NCBI RefSeq assembly: GCF_003048775.2
Contig: NZ_CP049272.1
Span: 1,240,001-1,304,000, forward strand
DNA: 64,000 nucleotides
Reading direction: 5' to 3'
Source of the DNA: Campylobacter concisus
GTDB taxonomy: Bacteria; Campylobacterota; Campylobacteria; Campylobacterales; Campylobacteraceae
Below the pieces are notes generated by a model. It did not search any database. It was given only the letters and a program-made list of their open reading frames with translations, and was not told the origin of the DNA. Below are positions 51,557 to 60,129 of the stretch, in pieces (positions within the stretch are counted from its first letter, which is position 1; the number at the start of each line of letters is the position of its first letter). Both the position numbers and the translations under genes were made by a program.

Positions 51557-52654
51557 CTACTTTTTACGCCGTTTGTAGTAAATCACACAGCCGCTAAAAA
51601 GTAGCACGCCAACTCCACAAGAAGCCATAAAAAAGATAAATTTTCCAGCCTCTTTGAATGTATATCCAGCGTGCAAATCAAGCATAAATTTATAAATTTC
51701 AAAAGATTTTGGCATGGTGTTTTTTAAAATTTCTCCACTTGCCGTATCGACCGCAAGTCTAACGCCATCACTCTCACTAGCGCCTTTTGGCAAGTAAAAG
51801 ATCATAAATTTTACGCCGTCTTTATTGAGGATAAAATTTAAAGCATCAAACTCATTTCCAAATTTTAAGGTAAAAATTTCATAAGCTTTATGAAGATTTT
51901 CTACCTTTTGCTTTTCATTTAGGCTAAAGCCATTTTTGCTAGTAAAATTTGGCTTTTTAAAGACCTTCTCTTCGCCACAAATTTGATTTATAACCTTAGC
52001 AAAGCTCTCATAAGAAAAGTATAGACCGCTAACACAGATAATAAGCAAAATGGCCCCCAAATAAAGCCCTAAAAATCCATGCAACGAATATAAAAATGCA
52101 AATTTCTTTGCCTTTAGATTTAGCTTAAAGGCGCTAATAAATTTGCTTCTAAATCTCCAAAATTGTATAAACGCTCCAGTTAATAAAATCGCAAGTAGTG
52201 CAAGCGTTGAAATCGCCACTATCTCGCTTGCGAATTTAGATAAATTTTCATTTTTAAATAGAGCTAGCCCTAGATTTTTATGTAAATTTAGAGCTAGCCC
52301 TATAAATTTTTCCACGCTATTTTCAGAGACTACCTCACCCGTATAAGGATCTACAAAGAACGACTTAAACTCGCCACTCTCGCTTGTGCCGCTTACCACA
52401 TAAGCTCTATTTGCCTCGCCTTTTATCTTTATATAACTAAGGTTAAAATTTGGCCAAGTCTTACTAAAGACCTTTAAAATTTCATCTATTTTTAAAGCAC
52501 TTTTATTAGTTGCTATGTCTATCTCATCTTTACTAAAAGCTTCAATTATCTCATCGTGATACGAAATAATCGCTCCACTAATTGAGATTATCAAAAGTGG
52601 CAAAGCAAAGATAAGAGCTAAAATTAAGTGAAATTTCCGCCAAATTTTAAACAT
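51557..52654 (-). CDS. PepSY-domain membrane protein (iron uptake-associated)
   Basis: 365 residues with four membrane helices (~10-30, ~140-165, ~190-215, ~338-360) and two periplasmic PepSY-like regions (~60-115, ~240-310), the layout of PiuB/FegB-type PepSY-associated TM proteins. These are proposed to reduce or release iron from siderophores or heme at the inner membrane. It starts 1 base after the TonB receptor gene, so they are one transcript and one pathway. A short GLALNLHKNLGLALFKN repeat near residue 120 is notable but unexplained. Confidence 0.83.
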   Translation of the reverse strand: MFKIWRKFHLILALIFALPLLIISISGAIISYHDEIIEAFSKDEIDIATNKSALKIDEILKVFSKTWPNFNLSYIKIKGEANRAYVVSGTSESGEFKSFFVDPYTGEVVSENSVEKFIGLALNLHKNLGLALFKNENLSKFASEIVAISTLALLAILLTGAFIQFWRFRSKFISAFKLNLKAKKFAFLYSLHGFLGLYLGAILLIICVSGLYFSYESFAKVINQICGEEKVFKKPNFTSKNGFSLNEKQKVENLHKAYEIFTLKFGNEFDALNFILNKDGVKFMIFYLPKGASESDGVRLAVDTASGEILKNTMPKSFEIYKFMLDLHAGYTFKEAGKFIFFMASCGVGVLLFSGCVIYYKRRKK

Positions 52655-52655
52655 T

Positions 52656-54602
52656 TTAGAACTTCAAATTAAAGCCAAGTTCGATCTTTTGTCCATCAAC
52701 TATCAAAACATCATATCTGCCTGATCTTGTCGTAAAAAACTCGTTAAATAGATTATAAACGCTTAAGTTTAGGCTGAAATTTTTAGTTACATTGTAGTTT
52801 ATGCCAAGATCTGCGATAACGTAAGCTCTCATATCATCAGCATAGCTAAATGAGTTTTTAGTTCTACCATAATAATTTATCTGTGACCAGAAATTTAGCC
52901 ATCTATTTAGCTCGTAGTTTGCTCCAAATTTAAATGTATGAAGCGGGTAGTTGTTTAAGCTTTTGCCAACTTCTGATCCATCTTTTTGTTTTGATTTTGT
53001 ATAAACATAGCTTTGATTTAGTCTAAGAGCATTTGTCACCTGCCACTCATTTGTTAGCTCAACTCCGTAAATTTCAGCCTTACCGATATTTATACTCTCC
53101 CAAATACCATTTGGATAAATTTTGCCTTTATGCCTGCAAACACTGCCTCTTGAGCAGATAGGTCTGTAACTTAACATATCTTTAAAACTTGTGTAAAAGC
53201 CAGTTAAAGATGTTTCAAAACCTTCATTATTATTATAAACGCCACCAAATTCATAACTTACGCTTGTCTCTGGCTTAAGGCTGCTTCTACCAAGCTGTGC
53301 TCCGCGTCCTCCGGCAAATGGCAAAGCAAGATCTTGCGTGCGCTGCTTGATATCAGGTGTCGCATAACCTGTGCTAACTCCGCCTTTTAGAGCAAAAAAG
53401 TCATTTAAGTTATAGATACCATAAATTCTTGGTGAAACGTGCGAGCCATAGTTCTCATCGTAGTTATAGCGAATACCTGTGCTTAAGATAAAGTCTTTTG
53501 TAAGATGATAGTCATCCTCGCCGTAAAGTGAAACATCATACCTCTTTACATTCGCAGCGTCCGCTGTGGTTGCCTTTTCATCTAGCTTTTCTCTTTTAGC
53601 ATTTAGTCCTAAGGTAAAGGCGTTATTATCAGTAAAATATGAGCCTTTTGTATCAAAATTTAGAGTCTTTAGTGTCAAATTTTGTTGTGCTATCTCTTTT
53701 ATCTTGCCATAAGATAAATAGCTTTGAAGCAAGATATTATCAAGCCTTGCTTCGTGGCTTAAATTTATCACATCGCCCTTTATCCTCTCACTAGCAACTG
53801 AGTTGGTACCAGTTGATAGTGTTTTGCCTTTAGTTCTTTTATATTTTACATCGCTTCTTGCAAGCTCAAGCGTAATATCATTATTTTCATTTGGCTTCAA
53901 AAATAGCTTCGCACCAAAATTTCTATCCTTTTGCTCTCTATTTGCGTAAGAAATTTTATCTTCTGATTTATTTAAATTTTTACCATAAACAGAAACACTT
54001 AAAACATCGTCAATTAGTCCAGAGTGCAAATAAAGGCTGTTGTAAAACTCACCGCTTATATTTTTATTTCTAGCAAATTTATAGCTTGAGCCAAGATTTG
54101 CGCCAAATTCATTACTAAACTCATCTGTAATAATATTTATAACTCCGCCTAGTGCGTCACTTCCATAAAGCGAGCTCATAGGTCCACGTATCACTTCGAT
54201 ACGGCTTATCGCACTTGCTGGCGGAATAAAACTATATGAGCCTCCAACGCTTCTAAGGCCTTTATAGGCGTTATCACCTGGTACTGGCATGCCATTTACT
54301 AAAATTTTAGTAAATCTTGGAGAGAATCCACGTATAGAAATTCCTCGTCTATTTGCCGCTTCTGGAGTCGTCCCAAAAAGACTTGGGATATCCTTTGTCA
54401 TGCTCTCGATATCTTTATGATTTTTCTTTTCTAATGCCTCTTTAGTTATAACGCTAAGCGTTGCTGGTGCGTCTTTGATATTTTGCTCAAATCCTGTTGC
54501 ACTCACTACTTTAACCTCTGGTAGAACCTTATCTTCATTTGCAAAAAGCGGTAAATTTATAAAAATTGCCGCACAAATAGAAATTTTTAATGCACTTTTC
54601 AC
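52656..54602 (-). CDS. TonB-dependent siderophore-type receptor
   Basis: 648 residues with a signal peptide ending PLFA-NEDK. The plug domain runs ~30-165 (ATLSVITKEALEKKNHKDIESMTKDIPSLFG, RRGISIRGF, VIRGPMSSLYGSDALGGVINIIT), and a 22-strand barrel ends in ELGFNLKF (terminal Phe). A TonB-box candidate is LPEVKVVSATG. The FepA/CirA-like subclass fits a catecholate siderophore or related ligand. The start is GTG with AAGGAG 5 bases upstream. It is divergent from an AraC-type regulator and sits under a Fur-like box, so expression should need iron starvation plus inducer. Inducer and ligand are not known. Confidence 0.9.
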   Translation of the reverse strand: MKSALKISICAAIFINLPLFANEDKVLPEVKVVSATGFEQNIKDAPATLSVITKEALEKKNHKDIESMTKDIPSLFGTTPEAANRRGISIRGFSPRFTKILVNGMPVPGDNAYKGLRSVGGSYSFIPPASAISRIEVIRGPMSSLYGSDALGGVINIITDEFSNEFGANLGSSYKFARNKNISGEFYNSLYLHSGLIDDVLSVSVYGKNLNKSEDKISYANREQKDRNFGAKLFLKPNENNDITLELARSDVKYKRTKGKTLSTGTNSVASERIKGDVINLSHEARLDNILLQSYLSYGKIKEIAQQNLTLKTLNFDTKGSYFTDNNAFTLGLNAKREKLDEKATTADAANVKRYDVSLYGEDDYHLTKDFILSTGIRYNYDENYGSHVSPRIYGIYNLNDFFALKGGVSTGYATPDIKQRTQDLALPFAGGRGAQLGRSSLKPETSVSYEFGGVYNNNEGFETSLTGFYTSFKDMLSYRPICSRGSVCRHKGKIYPNGIWESINIGKAEIYGVELTNEWQVTNALRLNQSYVYTKSKQKDGSEVGKSLNNYPLHTFKFGANYELNRWLNFWSQINYYGRTKNSFSYADDMRAYVIADLGINYNVTKNFSLNLSVYNLFNEFFTTRSGRYDVLIVDGQKIELGFNLKF

Positions 54603-54645
54603 AAAAACTCCTTATAAAAATTTAATGCACATTTTACTAAAATTA

Positions 54646-54664
54646 AATAATCGTTATCAATATC
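54646..54664. promoter_or_regulatory. Fur-like box upstream of the TonB receptor
   Basis: The reverse strand GATATTGATAACGATTATT matches the 19-bp Fur consensus at 15 positions by hand alignment. It lies about 45 bases upstream of the receptor GTG and in the divergent region with the AraC-type gene. Confidence 0.75.
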
Positions 54665-54669
54665 ATACG

Positions 54670-54710
54670 TAACGCTAAAGGGATTAAATTTAACGCTTGA
54701 GGGATAAAAT
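54670..54710. repeat. Direct repeat, 21-bp period: candidate AraC-type operator
   Basis: TAACGCTAAAGGGATTAAAT (54670-54689) and TAACGCTTGAGGGATAAAAT (54691-54710) agree at 17 of 20 bases with a 21-bp period, two helical turns, as in tandem AraC-family half-sites. The second copy reaches the ATG of the adjacent AraC-type gene (54709-54711) and supplies its ribosome-binding region, so binding would also block the regulator's own translation start. Confidence 0.75.
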
Positions 54711-55593
54711 GATAAATTTAGACAAAAAATATGGAACGAGCAAGATATCTCAAAAGGAAAAACAAGTAAGCGTAGAGTTTTTCAAGCAAAGCAGTGGCAT
54801 CAGCTATCTAAAAAGTGAAATTTTATGTAATGGCAGGATAAAAATAGATCGTCATAAGTCTAAAAAATACCTATTTTTAATGTTTAATGAGGATAAAAAC
54901 GATCTTTGCTTTAAGCTTGATAGGAAAGAGTATATTTTAAACAAAGATGAATTTTGCATTGGGCTTGTTAATGATGATTTTAAAGGCGTCTTTGAGTATC
55001 AAAATAAATTTTATAAGACAAAAACATTACTTTTTGACGAAAGTTACGCAAATAAGCTTGAGATATTTGCTGGGCTTAGATTTGATGATAAATTTGAGCT
55101 ATTAAAATATAAAAAAGATTTAGCTCAAATTTGCGTTTTAAATGAACTTGATACGACAAATTTATATGAAGGCGCGATGAGGGAAATTTTTATCGAGTCA
55201 AAAATTTTAGAGCTTATTTATAAAAGTAAAATACTAAAAGAGAGCGAAATTTCACTTAGTAGTGACGAAGAAGAGACTCTTTTAAAGGCTAAAACAATCT
55301 TATTAAGCCGTATGCAAAATCCTCCAAGCATCAAAGAGCTAGCCCATCTTTGTGGCACAAATGACTTTTGGCTAAAGAAAAATTTTAAGCTATTTTTTAA
55401 AGATACGATCTATCAACTCTTAGCAAAAGAGCGTCTAAAGCTGGCTTTTACTCTTTTAGAGCAAAACGATATCAGCATAAAAGAAGCCGCAAATATCGTA
55501 GGCTACGCAAATACTGCACATTTTGCAAAAATTTTTAAGATAAATTTTGGCTTTTTACCAAGCAAACTCTTAAAGACCAAAAGCTACTTTTAA
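54709..55593 (+). CDS. AraC-family transcriptional regulator
   Basis: 294 residues. The C-terminal ~100 residues are an AraC/XylS double helix-turn-helix (PPSIKELAHLCGTNDFWLKKNFKLFFKDTIYQLLAKERLKLAFTLLEQNDISIKEAANIVGYANTAHFAKIFKINFGFLPSKLLK). The N-terminal region (~25-180) is an unrecognised ligand-binding part, as in PchR/YbtA-type siderophore regulators. ATG at 54709 with GAGGGA upstream. Divergent from the TonB receptor and PepSY genes, so it most likely activates them when the cognate siderophore is sensed. Confidence 0.88.
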   Translation: MINLDKKYGTSKISQKEKQVSVEFFKQSSGISYLKSEILCNGRIKIDRHKSKKYLFLMFNEDKNDLCFKLDRKEYILNKDEFCIGLVNDDFKGVFEYQNKFYKTKTLLFDESYANKLEIFAGLRFDDKFELLKYKKDLAQICVLNELDTTNLYEGAMREIFIESKILELIYKSKILKESEISLSSDEEETLLKAKTILLSRMQNPPSIKELAHLCGTNDFWLKKNFKLFFKDTIYQLLAKERLKLAFTLLEQNDISIKEAANIVGYANTAHFAKIFKINFGFLPSKLLKTKSYF

Positions 55594-55647
55594 ACTGCTA
55601 TAAATGCCAAATTTCTTATAATCGCCAAAATTTAAAAAGAGAGAAAT

Positions 55648-56694
55648 TTGCAAGTTTATATCCACGTGCCATTTTGTGAAAGCAAATGTCCTTACTGTGC
55701 TTTTGGCTCAAGCGATGACGAATTTAACAAGGTTAGCACCTATTTTAAGGCACTTTGCCTTGATCTAAATTTTCAGCTAAAAAGCCAAAACGTAAAAGAA
55801 ATCTCAACTATCTTTTTTGGTGGAGGTACACCAAGTACGGTAAATGCTAAATTTTATGATGAAATTTTTAGCATTTTAGCGCCTCTTTGCACGCCAGAAA
55901 CCGAGATTACACTTGAAGCAAACCCAAACTCAGCAACCCTTACTTGGCTAAAGCATGTTAAAAATTTAGGCGCAAATCGCATAAGCTTTGGCGCTCAAAG
56001 TTTTTTTGAAGATAAGCTAAAATTTCTTGGGCGTATTCACAGCAGGGAGCAAATTTTTAAAGCGGTTGAAAATGCCGGGGCAGCTGGCTTTAACAATATA
56101 AATTTAGACCTCATCTATGACACCAAATTTGATACTAAAAAACGCCTTTTGGCTGAAACTGAAAATCTAAAAAGCCTTGCTATCACGCATCTAAGCGCCT
56201 ACTCGCTCACTCTTGAAGAAAACACCCCATTTGCTGGCAAAAAAAGCTATAAAAAGGATAGTGACACTTTGGCTAAATTTATGATAGAGCAAATTGGGCT
56301 TGCTGGCTTTGGGCAGTATGAAATTTCAAATTACGGGCAAATTTGCAAACATAATCTTGGCTACTGGCAGGGCAAAAACTACCTTGGTGTAGGGGCTTAT
56401 AGCGTGGGCTTCGTGGATGGCACGAGATACTACGCCAAAAATAGCATAGATGCCTACATCTCACAGCCAACTTACAGAGAAAAAGAAATTTTAAACGAGA
56501 GTGAGCTAGTAAGAGAGCATATATTTTTAGGGCTTAGAAGCATTGTTGGCGTGGAGGCTGAACGATTAAGTGAGGCACAGAAAAAAAGGGCAAATTTTCT
56601 TGTAGAAAATGAAAAACTGCTCTTTAAAAATGGTAAATTTTACAATCCAAATTTCTTACTAAGCGACGAGATCGCACTCTTTATCGAGGGCTAA
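55648..56694 (+). CDS. hemW: HemW-like radical SAM heme chaperone
   Basis: A 348-residue HemN-family protein with CESKCPYC (C-x3-C-x2-C) after YIHVPFC near residue 9 and GGGTPSTVNAKF near 60. It lacks the N-terminal extension of true HemN and its length fits HemW, which delivers heme rather than decarboxylating coproporphyrinogen. The motif IHVPFC immediately at the N-terminus requires the TTG start at 55648 (GAGAGAAAT upstream). It precedes tatB. Confidence 0.88.
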   Translation: MQVYIHVPFCESKCPYCAFGSSDDEFNKVSTYFKALCLDLNFQLKSQNVKEISTIFFGGGTPSTVNAKFYDEIFSILAPLCTPETEITLEANPNSATLTWLKHVKNLGANRISFGAQSFFEDKLKFLGRIHSREQIFKAVENAGAAGFNNINLDLIYDTKFDTKKRLLAETENLKSLAITHLSAYSLTLEENTPFAGKKSYKKDSDTLAKFMIEQIGLAGFGQYEISNYGQICKHNLGYWQGKNYLGVGAYSVGFVDGTRYYAKNSIDAYISQPTYREKEILNESELVREHIFLGLRSIVGVEAERLSEAQKKRANFLVENEKLLFKNGKFYNPNFLLSDEIALFIEG

Positions 56695-56761
56695 ATTTAT
56701 AAAATTTTGAGCAAAGTCAAGATAAAATACAAAGCTTAAATAAAATTTAATAGAGGCAAAA

Positions 56762-57160
56762 ATGTTTGGAATGAGTTTTTCTGAAATCTTAGTTATCGCC
56801 ATTATTGCAGTGTTAGTTTTAGGTCCTGACAAGCTGCCAAGCGCGATGGTTCAGATTGCAAAATTTCTAAAAATGTTTAAAAAAGGCATAAACGACGCAA
56901 AATCAACATTTGATCAAGAAATGAAGATAGCTGAGCTAAAAGAAGACGCTCAAAAATACAAAGAAAGCATAACTAAAAGTACGCAAAATGTGCGTAAAAA
57001 GCTCACTTTTGAAGAGCTTGATGAGATCAAAAAAAGCGCAAATGACATCACAAACGATATACAGAATGTCGTAAGCGATACCAAAAAAACGGTAGAAAAT
57101 ATACAAAATCCAACAAATTTAGTTAAAGATGCGATCTTAAACGATAAAAAAGAGGCGTAA
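56762..57160 (+). CDS. tatB: Sec-independent protein translocase TatB
   Basis: 132 residues: an N-terminal membrane helix with the Tat-A/B pattern MFGMSFSEILVIAIIAVLVLGPDKLP (residues 1-26, glutamate in FSE marks TatB rather than TatA), an amphipathic helix (~29-60) and a long charged helical tail. It forms the substrate-receptor complex with TatC, whose ATG shares a base with this stop. A Tat substrate is encoded at 30.1-31.1 kb. Confidence 0.94.
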   Translation: MFGMSFSEILVIAIIAVLVLGPDKLPSAMVQIAKFLKMFKKGINDAKSTFDQEMKIAELKEDAQKYKESITKSTQNVRKKLTFEELDEIKKSANDITNDIQNVVSDTKKTVENIQNPTNLVKDAILNDKKEA

Positions 57161-57918
57161 TGTTTGAAGAGCTAAGACCCCATTTAATCGAACTTAGAAA
57201 GAGACTTTTTATAAGCATAGTAAGCGTTTTTGTCTGTTTTGGCATCTGCTTTACGTTTTGGAACCCACTGCTTGCGTGGATGAGCGAACCGCTAAAACAA
57301 GTCTTGCCAGCTGGCTCAAATATCATATTCACTCAAATTCAAGAGCCATTTTTTACAGCGATGAAAGTTGCATTTTTTGCTGGTGTCGTGATCGCGCTAC
57401 CTATCATTTTTTGGCAGTTTTGGCTATTTGTCGCCCCTGGACTTTATGACAATGAAAAAAAATATGTGATCCCATTTGTCATCTCAGCTTCATTTATGTT
57501 TGCGTGCGGGGCGGCGTTTTGTTACTACGTGGTCATCCCACTTGGCTTTGCATTTTTGGTAAATTTTGGTGGCCAGCTCTTTACGGCGCTACCAAGCATT
57601 GGCGAATATGTTGGCTTTTTTGCAAAACTACTAATTGGCTTTGGAATTTCATTTGAGCTTCCAGTCATTACATTTTTTCTAGCAAAGATCGGCCTAGTCG
57701 ATGACAAGATATTAAAAGAGTACTTTAGATATGCAGTGGTTGTTATCTTTATCTTTGCAGCCATAGTGACACCTCCTGATGTGATAAGTCAAGTCTTAAT
57801 GGCACTACCACTCATCGGACTCTATGGAATTTCAATAATCGTCGCCAAAAGAGCTAACAAGAGCGACGATGAAGACGAAAAAGAAGAACAAGACAGCGAC
57901 GTAGCAAGCGATGAGTAA
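57160..57918 (+). CDS. tatC: Sec-independent protein translocase TatC
   Basis: TatC (252 residues, six membrane helices) reads twin-arginine signals. Family blocks: MFEELRPHLIELRKRLFISI (signal-binding N-terminus), PEFFTAMKVAFFAG-like IQEPFFTAMKVAFFAGVVIALPIIFWQFWLFVAPGLYDNEKKYV, and FGISFELPVITFFLAKIGLV. An acidic tail (DDEDEKEEQDSD) ends the protein. It overlaps queA by 8 bases. Confidence 0.96.
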   Translation: MFEELRPHLIELRKRLFISIVSVFVCFGICFTFWNPLLAWMSEPLKQVLPAGSNIIFTQIQEPFFTAMKVAFFAGVVIALPIIFWQFWLFVAPGLYDNEKKYVIPFVISASFMFACGAAFCYYVVIPLGFAFLVNFGGQLFTALPSIGEYVGFFAKLLIGFGISFELPVITFFLAKIGLVDDKILKEYFRYAVVVIFIFAAIVTPPDVISQVLMALPLIGLYGISIIVAKRANKSDDEDEKEEQDSDVASDE

Positions 57919-58933
57919 TATAAACGACGTCTCAAGTTATGATTATTTTTTGCCGGAAGAGCTCATCGCAAAAGAGCCAGTTTTGCCAAAAGAAGAGGCA
58001 AGATTGCTTGTCTATTTTAAAAATACAAAAGAGATAAAACACTACAAATTTAAAGATCTCTCCAGCCTTATTCCAAATGATGCTGCAGTTATTTTTAATA
58101 ACACAAAAGTTATCAAAGCTCGCATTTTAGGACAAAAAGAAAGCGGCGGGGCTTGCGAAGTAATGCTAAATCAGCCCATAGGCGAGAATAAATTTAGCGT
58201 CTATATAAGAGGCAAAGTAAGCTCTGGTAGCGTTTTAAATTTTCCTGATAATCTAAAAGTAAATGTGCTTGAGCTAAATGACGATGGCACAAGGGTGGTA
58301 AATTTTACGCGAAATGGCGTCTTGCTTGATAATGTTCACCTTTTTAGTGAGCTTGAAAAGATCGGTCACGTACCGCTTCCGCCATACATTAAAAGGGCTG
58401 ATACAAAGGATGATGAGAGCTGGTATCAAAGCATATTTGCCAAAAATAGTGGTGCAGTGGCAGCTCCGACAGCTAGCCTTCACATAAGCGAACAAATGCT
58501 AGAGCAGATAAAAGCAAAGCATGAAGTCGCCTACATTACGCTTCACGTTGGCGCTGGGACATTTAAAGGCGTTGAGTGTCAAAATATAAATGATCATAAA
58601 ATGCACTCTGAATTTTACGAGCTAAGCGAGCAAGCTCAAGAGATTATAAATTCTAATAAACCAATTCTTGGCGTTGGTACTACGGTTACTAGATGTGTTG
58701 AAGAATTTGCAAGAAGCAAGCAAGCAAGTGGCTTTTGCAAGTTATTTTTAAACCTAAATAATAAGCCTATCAGGCAAAACCACCTTCTTACAAATTTTCA
58801 TCTACCAAAATCAACCCTAATAATGCTAGTTACTAGCTTCATAGGACTTGAAGAGACGATGAGAATTTATAAAACGGCAGTTGATGAAAAGTATAGATTT
58901 TACTCATACGGCGACGGGATGTTGATAATATGA
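57911..58933 (+). CDS. queA: S-adenosylmethionine:tRNA ribosyltransferase-isomerase
   Basis: QueA (340 residues) adds the cyclopentene ring of epoxyqueuosine at tRNA G34. Conserved SYDYFLPEELIAKEPVLPKEEARLLVY, NNTKVIKARILGQKESGG, and HLGAGTFKGVE-type and NHLLTNFHLPKSTLIMLV-type blocks are intact (here YITLHVGAGTFKGVEC and NHLLTNFHLPKSTLIMLVTSF). It ends in a 4-base overlap with the next gene. Confidence 0.96.
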   Translation: MSNINDVSSYDYFLPEELIAKEPVLPKEEARLLVYFKNTKEIKHYKFKDLSSLIPNDAAVIFNNTKVIKARILGQKESGGACEVMLNQPIGENKFSVYIRGKVSSGSVLNFPDNLKVNVLELNDDGTRVVNFTRNGVLLDNVHLFSELEKIGHVPLPPYIKRADTKDDESWYQSIFAKNSGAVAAPTASLHISEQMLEQIKAKHEVAYITLHVGAGTFKGVECQNINDHKMHSEFYELSEQAQEIINSNKPILGVGTTVTRCVEEFARSKQASGFCKLFLNLNNKPIRQNHLLTNFHLPKSTLIMLVTSFIGLEETMRIYKTAVDEKYRFYSYGDGMLII

Positions 58934-59730
58934 AAGATAAGCCTATCGATATCATAAACAGAATGGAAATTTTTCTTAGCGCCATATACAAAGACGCACA
59001 AGACACTAAAAATTCCATCATTTTTAGCTACGATCCAAGCTATCCAAGGTTTTTAAAATTTGATGCTACAAATCTCATAAAAACACTTGAAAATATTTGC
59101 AAATTTTTCCTTTACTCTACCGAATATGCTGACATTTACATTCTCTTTCAACTTAAAAATTATAGTCCCAAATCTGTACATTTTGACATTAAGATAAAAT
59201 CTAGCCATAGCGTAATGAGGCCAAGCCACTACTATCTCAGCAAGATAAATAACTATCTAAAAAAAGCAAATGAATCTATGATCTCTCATAATGATGGAGA
59301 ATTTTTAATATCTTTTAGCGCGGCACTAACAGGCGATAGAGCCATCCAAAGACAAATAAATATCAAAAATCAAACAAATACAAATATCTTAGTTGCTTGC
59401 GATGACGATGCTTTATTTGACACCATTAGTGCTCAGATAAATTTTTTAGGCCTAAAGGTTATCGGCAAAAACGACCTTAGCAATCTAATGAGACACATAA
59501 AAGATTCTATTTTTACTCCATTTGTTATTTTTATCGATAGTAAAATTTTAAAAAATGAAGCGATGTTAGAAGATATACTTGAGTTTAAAAATATTAAAAA
59601 TTTTCGTATTGTAGCTATTTGTAAAAGCGATGAGTCGGCTAACGATCTGCCAAATCATGTCACAGTATTAAAGCAACCCTTTAGCACAGATAGCTTTCAG
59701 CTAGCTTTTAAAAATTCACTCGAGAAATAG
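58930..59730 (+). CDS. Degenerate HATPase-receiver fusion protein (function unknown)
   Basis: 266 residues, two parts. Residues ~40-135 follow the strand/helix order of a GHKL histidine-kinase ATPase (KFDATNLIKTLENICKFFLYS, ADIYILFQLKNY, YYLSKINNYLKK...DGEFLISFSAAL), but the N-box asparagine and the glycine-rich G1/G2 boxes are absent and no phospho-accepting histidine domain precedes it. Residues ~152-264 form a receiver domain: acidic pocket D158-D160, candidate phospho-site D203 in VIFIDSK, S233, and K248 in VLKQPF. It is coupled to queA by an ATGA overlap. The pattern suggests a decayed hybrid kinase or a signalling adaptor; I know of no functional assignment. Confidence 0.65.
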   Translation: MKDKPIDIINRMEIFLSAIYKDAQDTKNSIIFSYDPSYPRFLKFDATNLIKTLENICKFFLYSTEYADIYILFQLKNYSPKSVHFDIKIKSSHSVMRPSHYYLSKINNYLKKANESMISHNDGEFLISFSAALTGDRAIQRQINIKNQTNTNILVACDDDALFDTISAQINFLGLKVIGKNDLSNLMRHIKDSIFTPFVIFIDSKILKNEAMLEDILEFKNIKNFRIVAICKSDESANDLPNHVTVLKQPFSTDSFQLAFKNSLEK

Positions 59731-59745
59731 ACCGATTTTTACTTT

Positions 59746-60129
59746 TTAATTTATCCTAAGATATCTTTTTAAAATAATAGTGGCTGAAATGCTATCTAGC
59801 CTACCATCTCGCCTTGTATTGGTGTAAATTTCACTAGCTTCACTGCTGCTAAAGGCCTCATCTTGATAGACAATATTTGCCTTTACATCAAGAAGTGAGA
59901 CAAAATGCTCGATACGTCTTCTCATCTCATCTTCACTACTACCACCGATTGGCACGCCTACCACCAGCGTATCTGGGGCATATTCATTTACCTTTTGGCT
60001 CACATCTCTTGCGGCTTGATTTCTATTTTTTCTAAGCACTGGCTCAAGCGGAGTCACGATCTTGCCAAAACCAAAAGCAAGCCCTATTCGCTTTAGCCCA
60101 ACATCAATAGCCATAAATTTCTCTCTCAT
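59746..60129 (-). CDS. ruvX: Putative pre-16S rRNA nuclease/Holliday junction resolvase RuvX
   Basis: A 127-residue YqgF/RuvX-family RNase H-fold protein: FMAIDVGLKRIGLAFG (first catalytic Asp), LVVGVPIGGSSEDEMRRRIEHFV, VYQDEAFSSSEA (Glu) and DSISATIILKRYL (last Asp). Members process 16S rRNA 5' ends or resolve junctions. It overlaps dprA by 4 bases. Confidence 0.92.
   Translation of the reverse strand: MREKFMAIDVGLKRIGLAFGFGKIVTPLEPVLRKNRNQAARDVSQKVNEYAPDTLVVGVPIGGSSEDEMRRRIEHFVSLLDVKANIVYQDEAFSSSEASEIYTNTRRDGRLDSISATIILKRYLRIN

Noticed and set aside
52255-52312. Short DNA direct repeat (AGAGCTAGCCCTA twice) inside the PepSY gene
   Set aside because: It encodes a small GLAL peptide repeat within an intact reading frame; no sign of a mobile or regulatory element.
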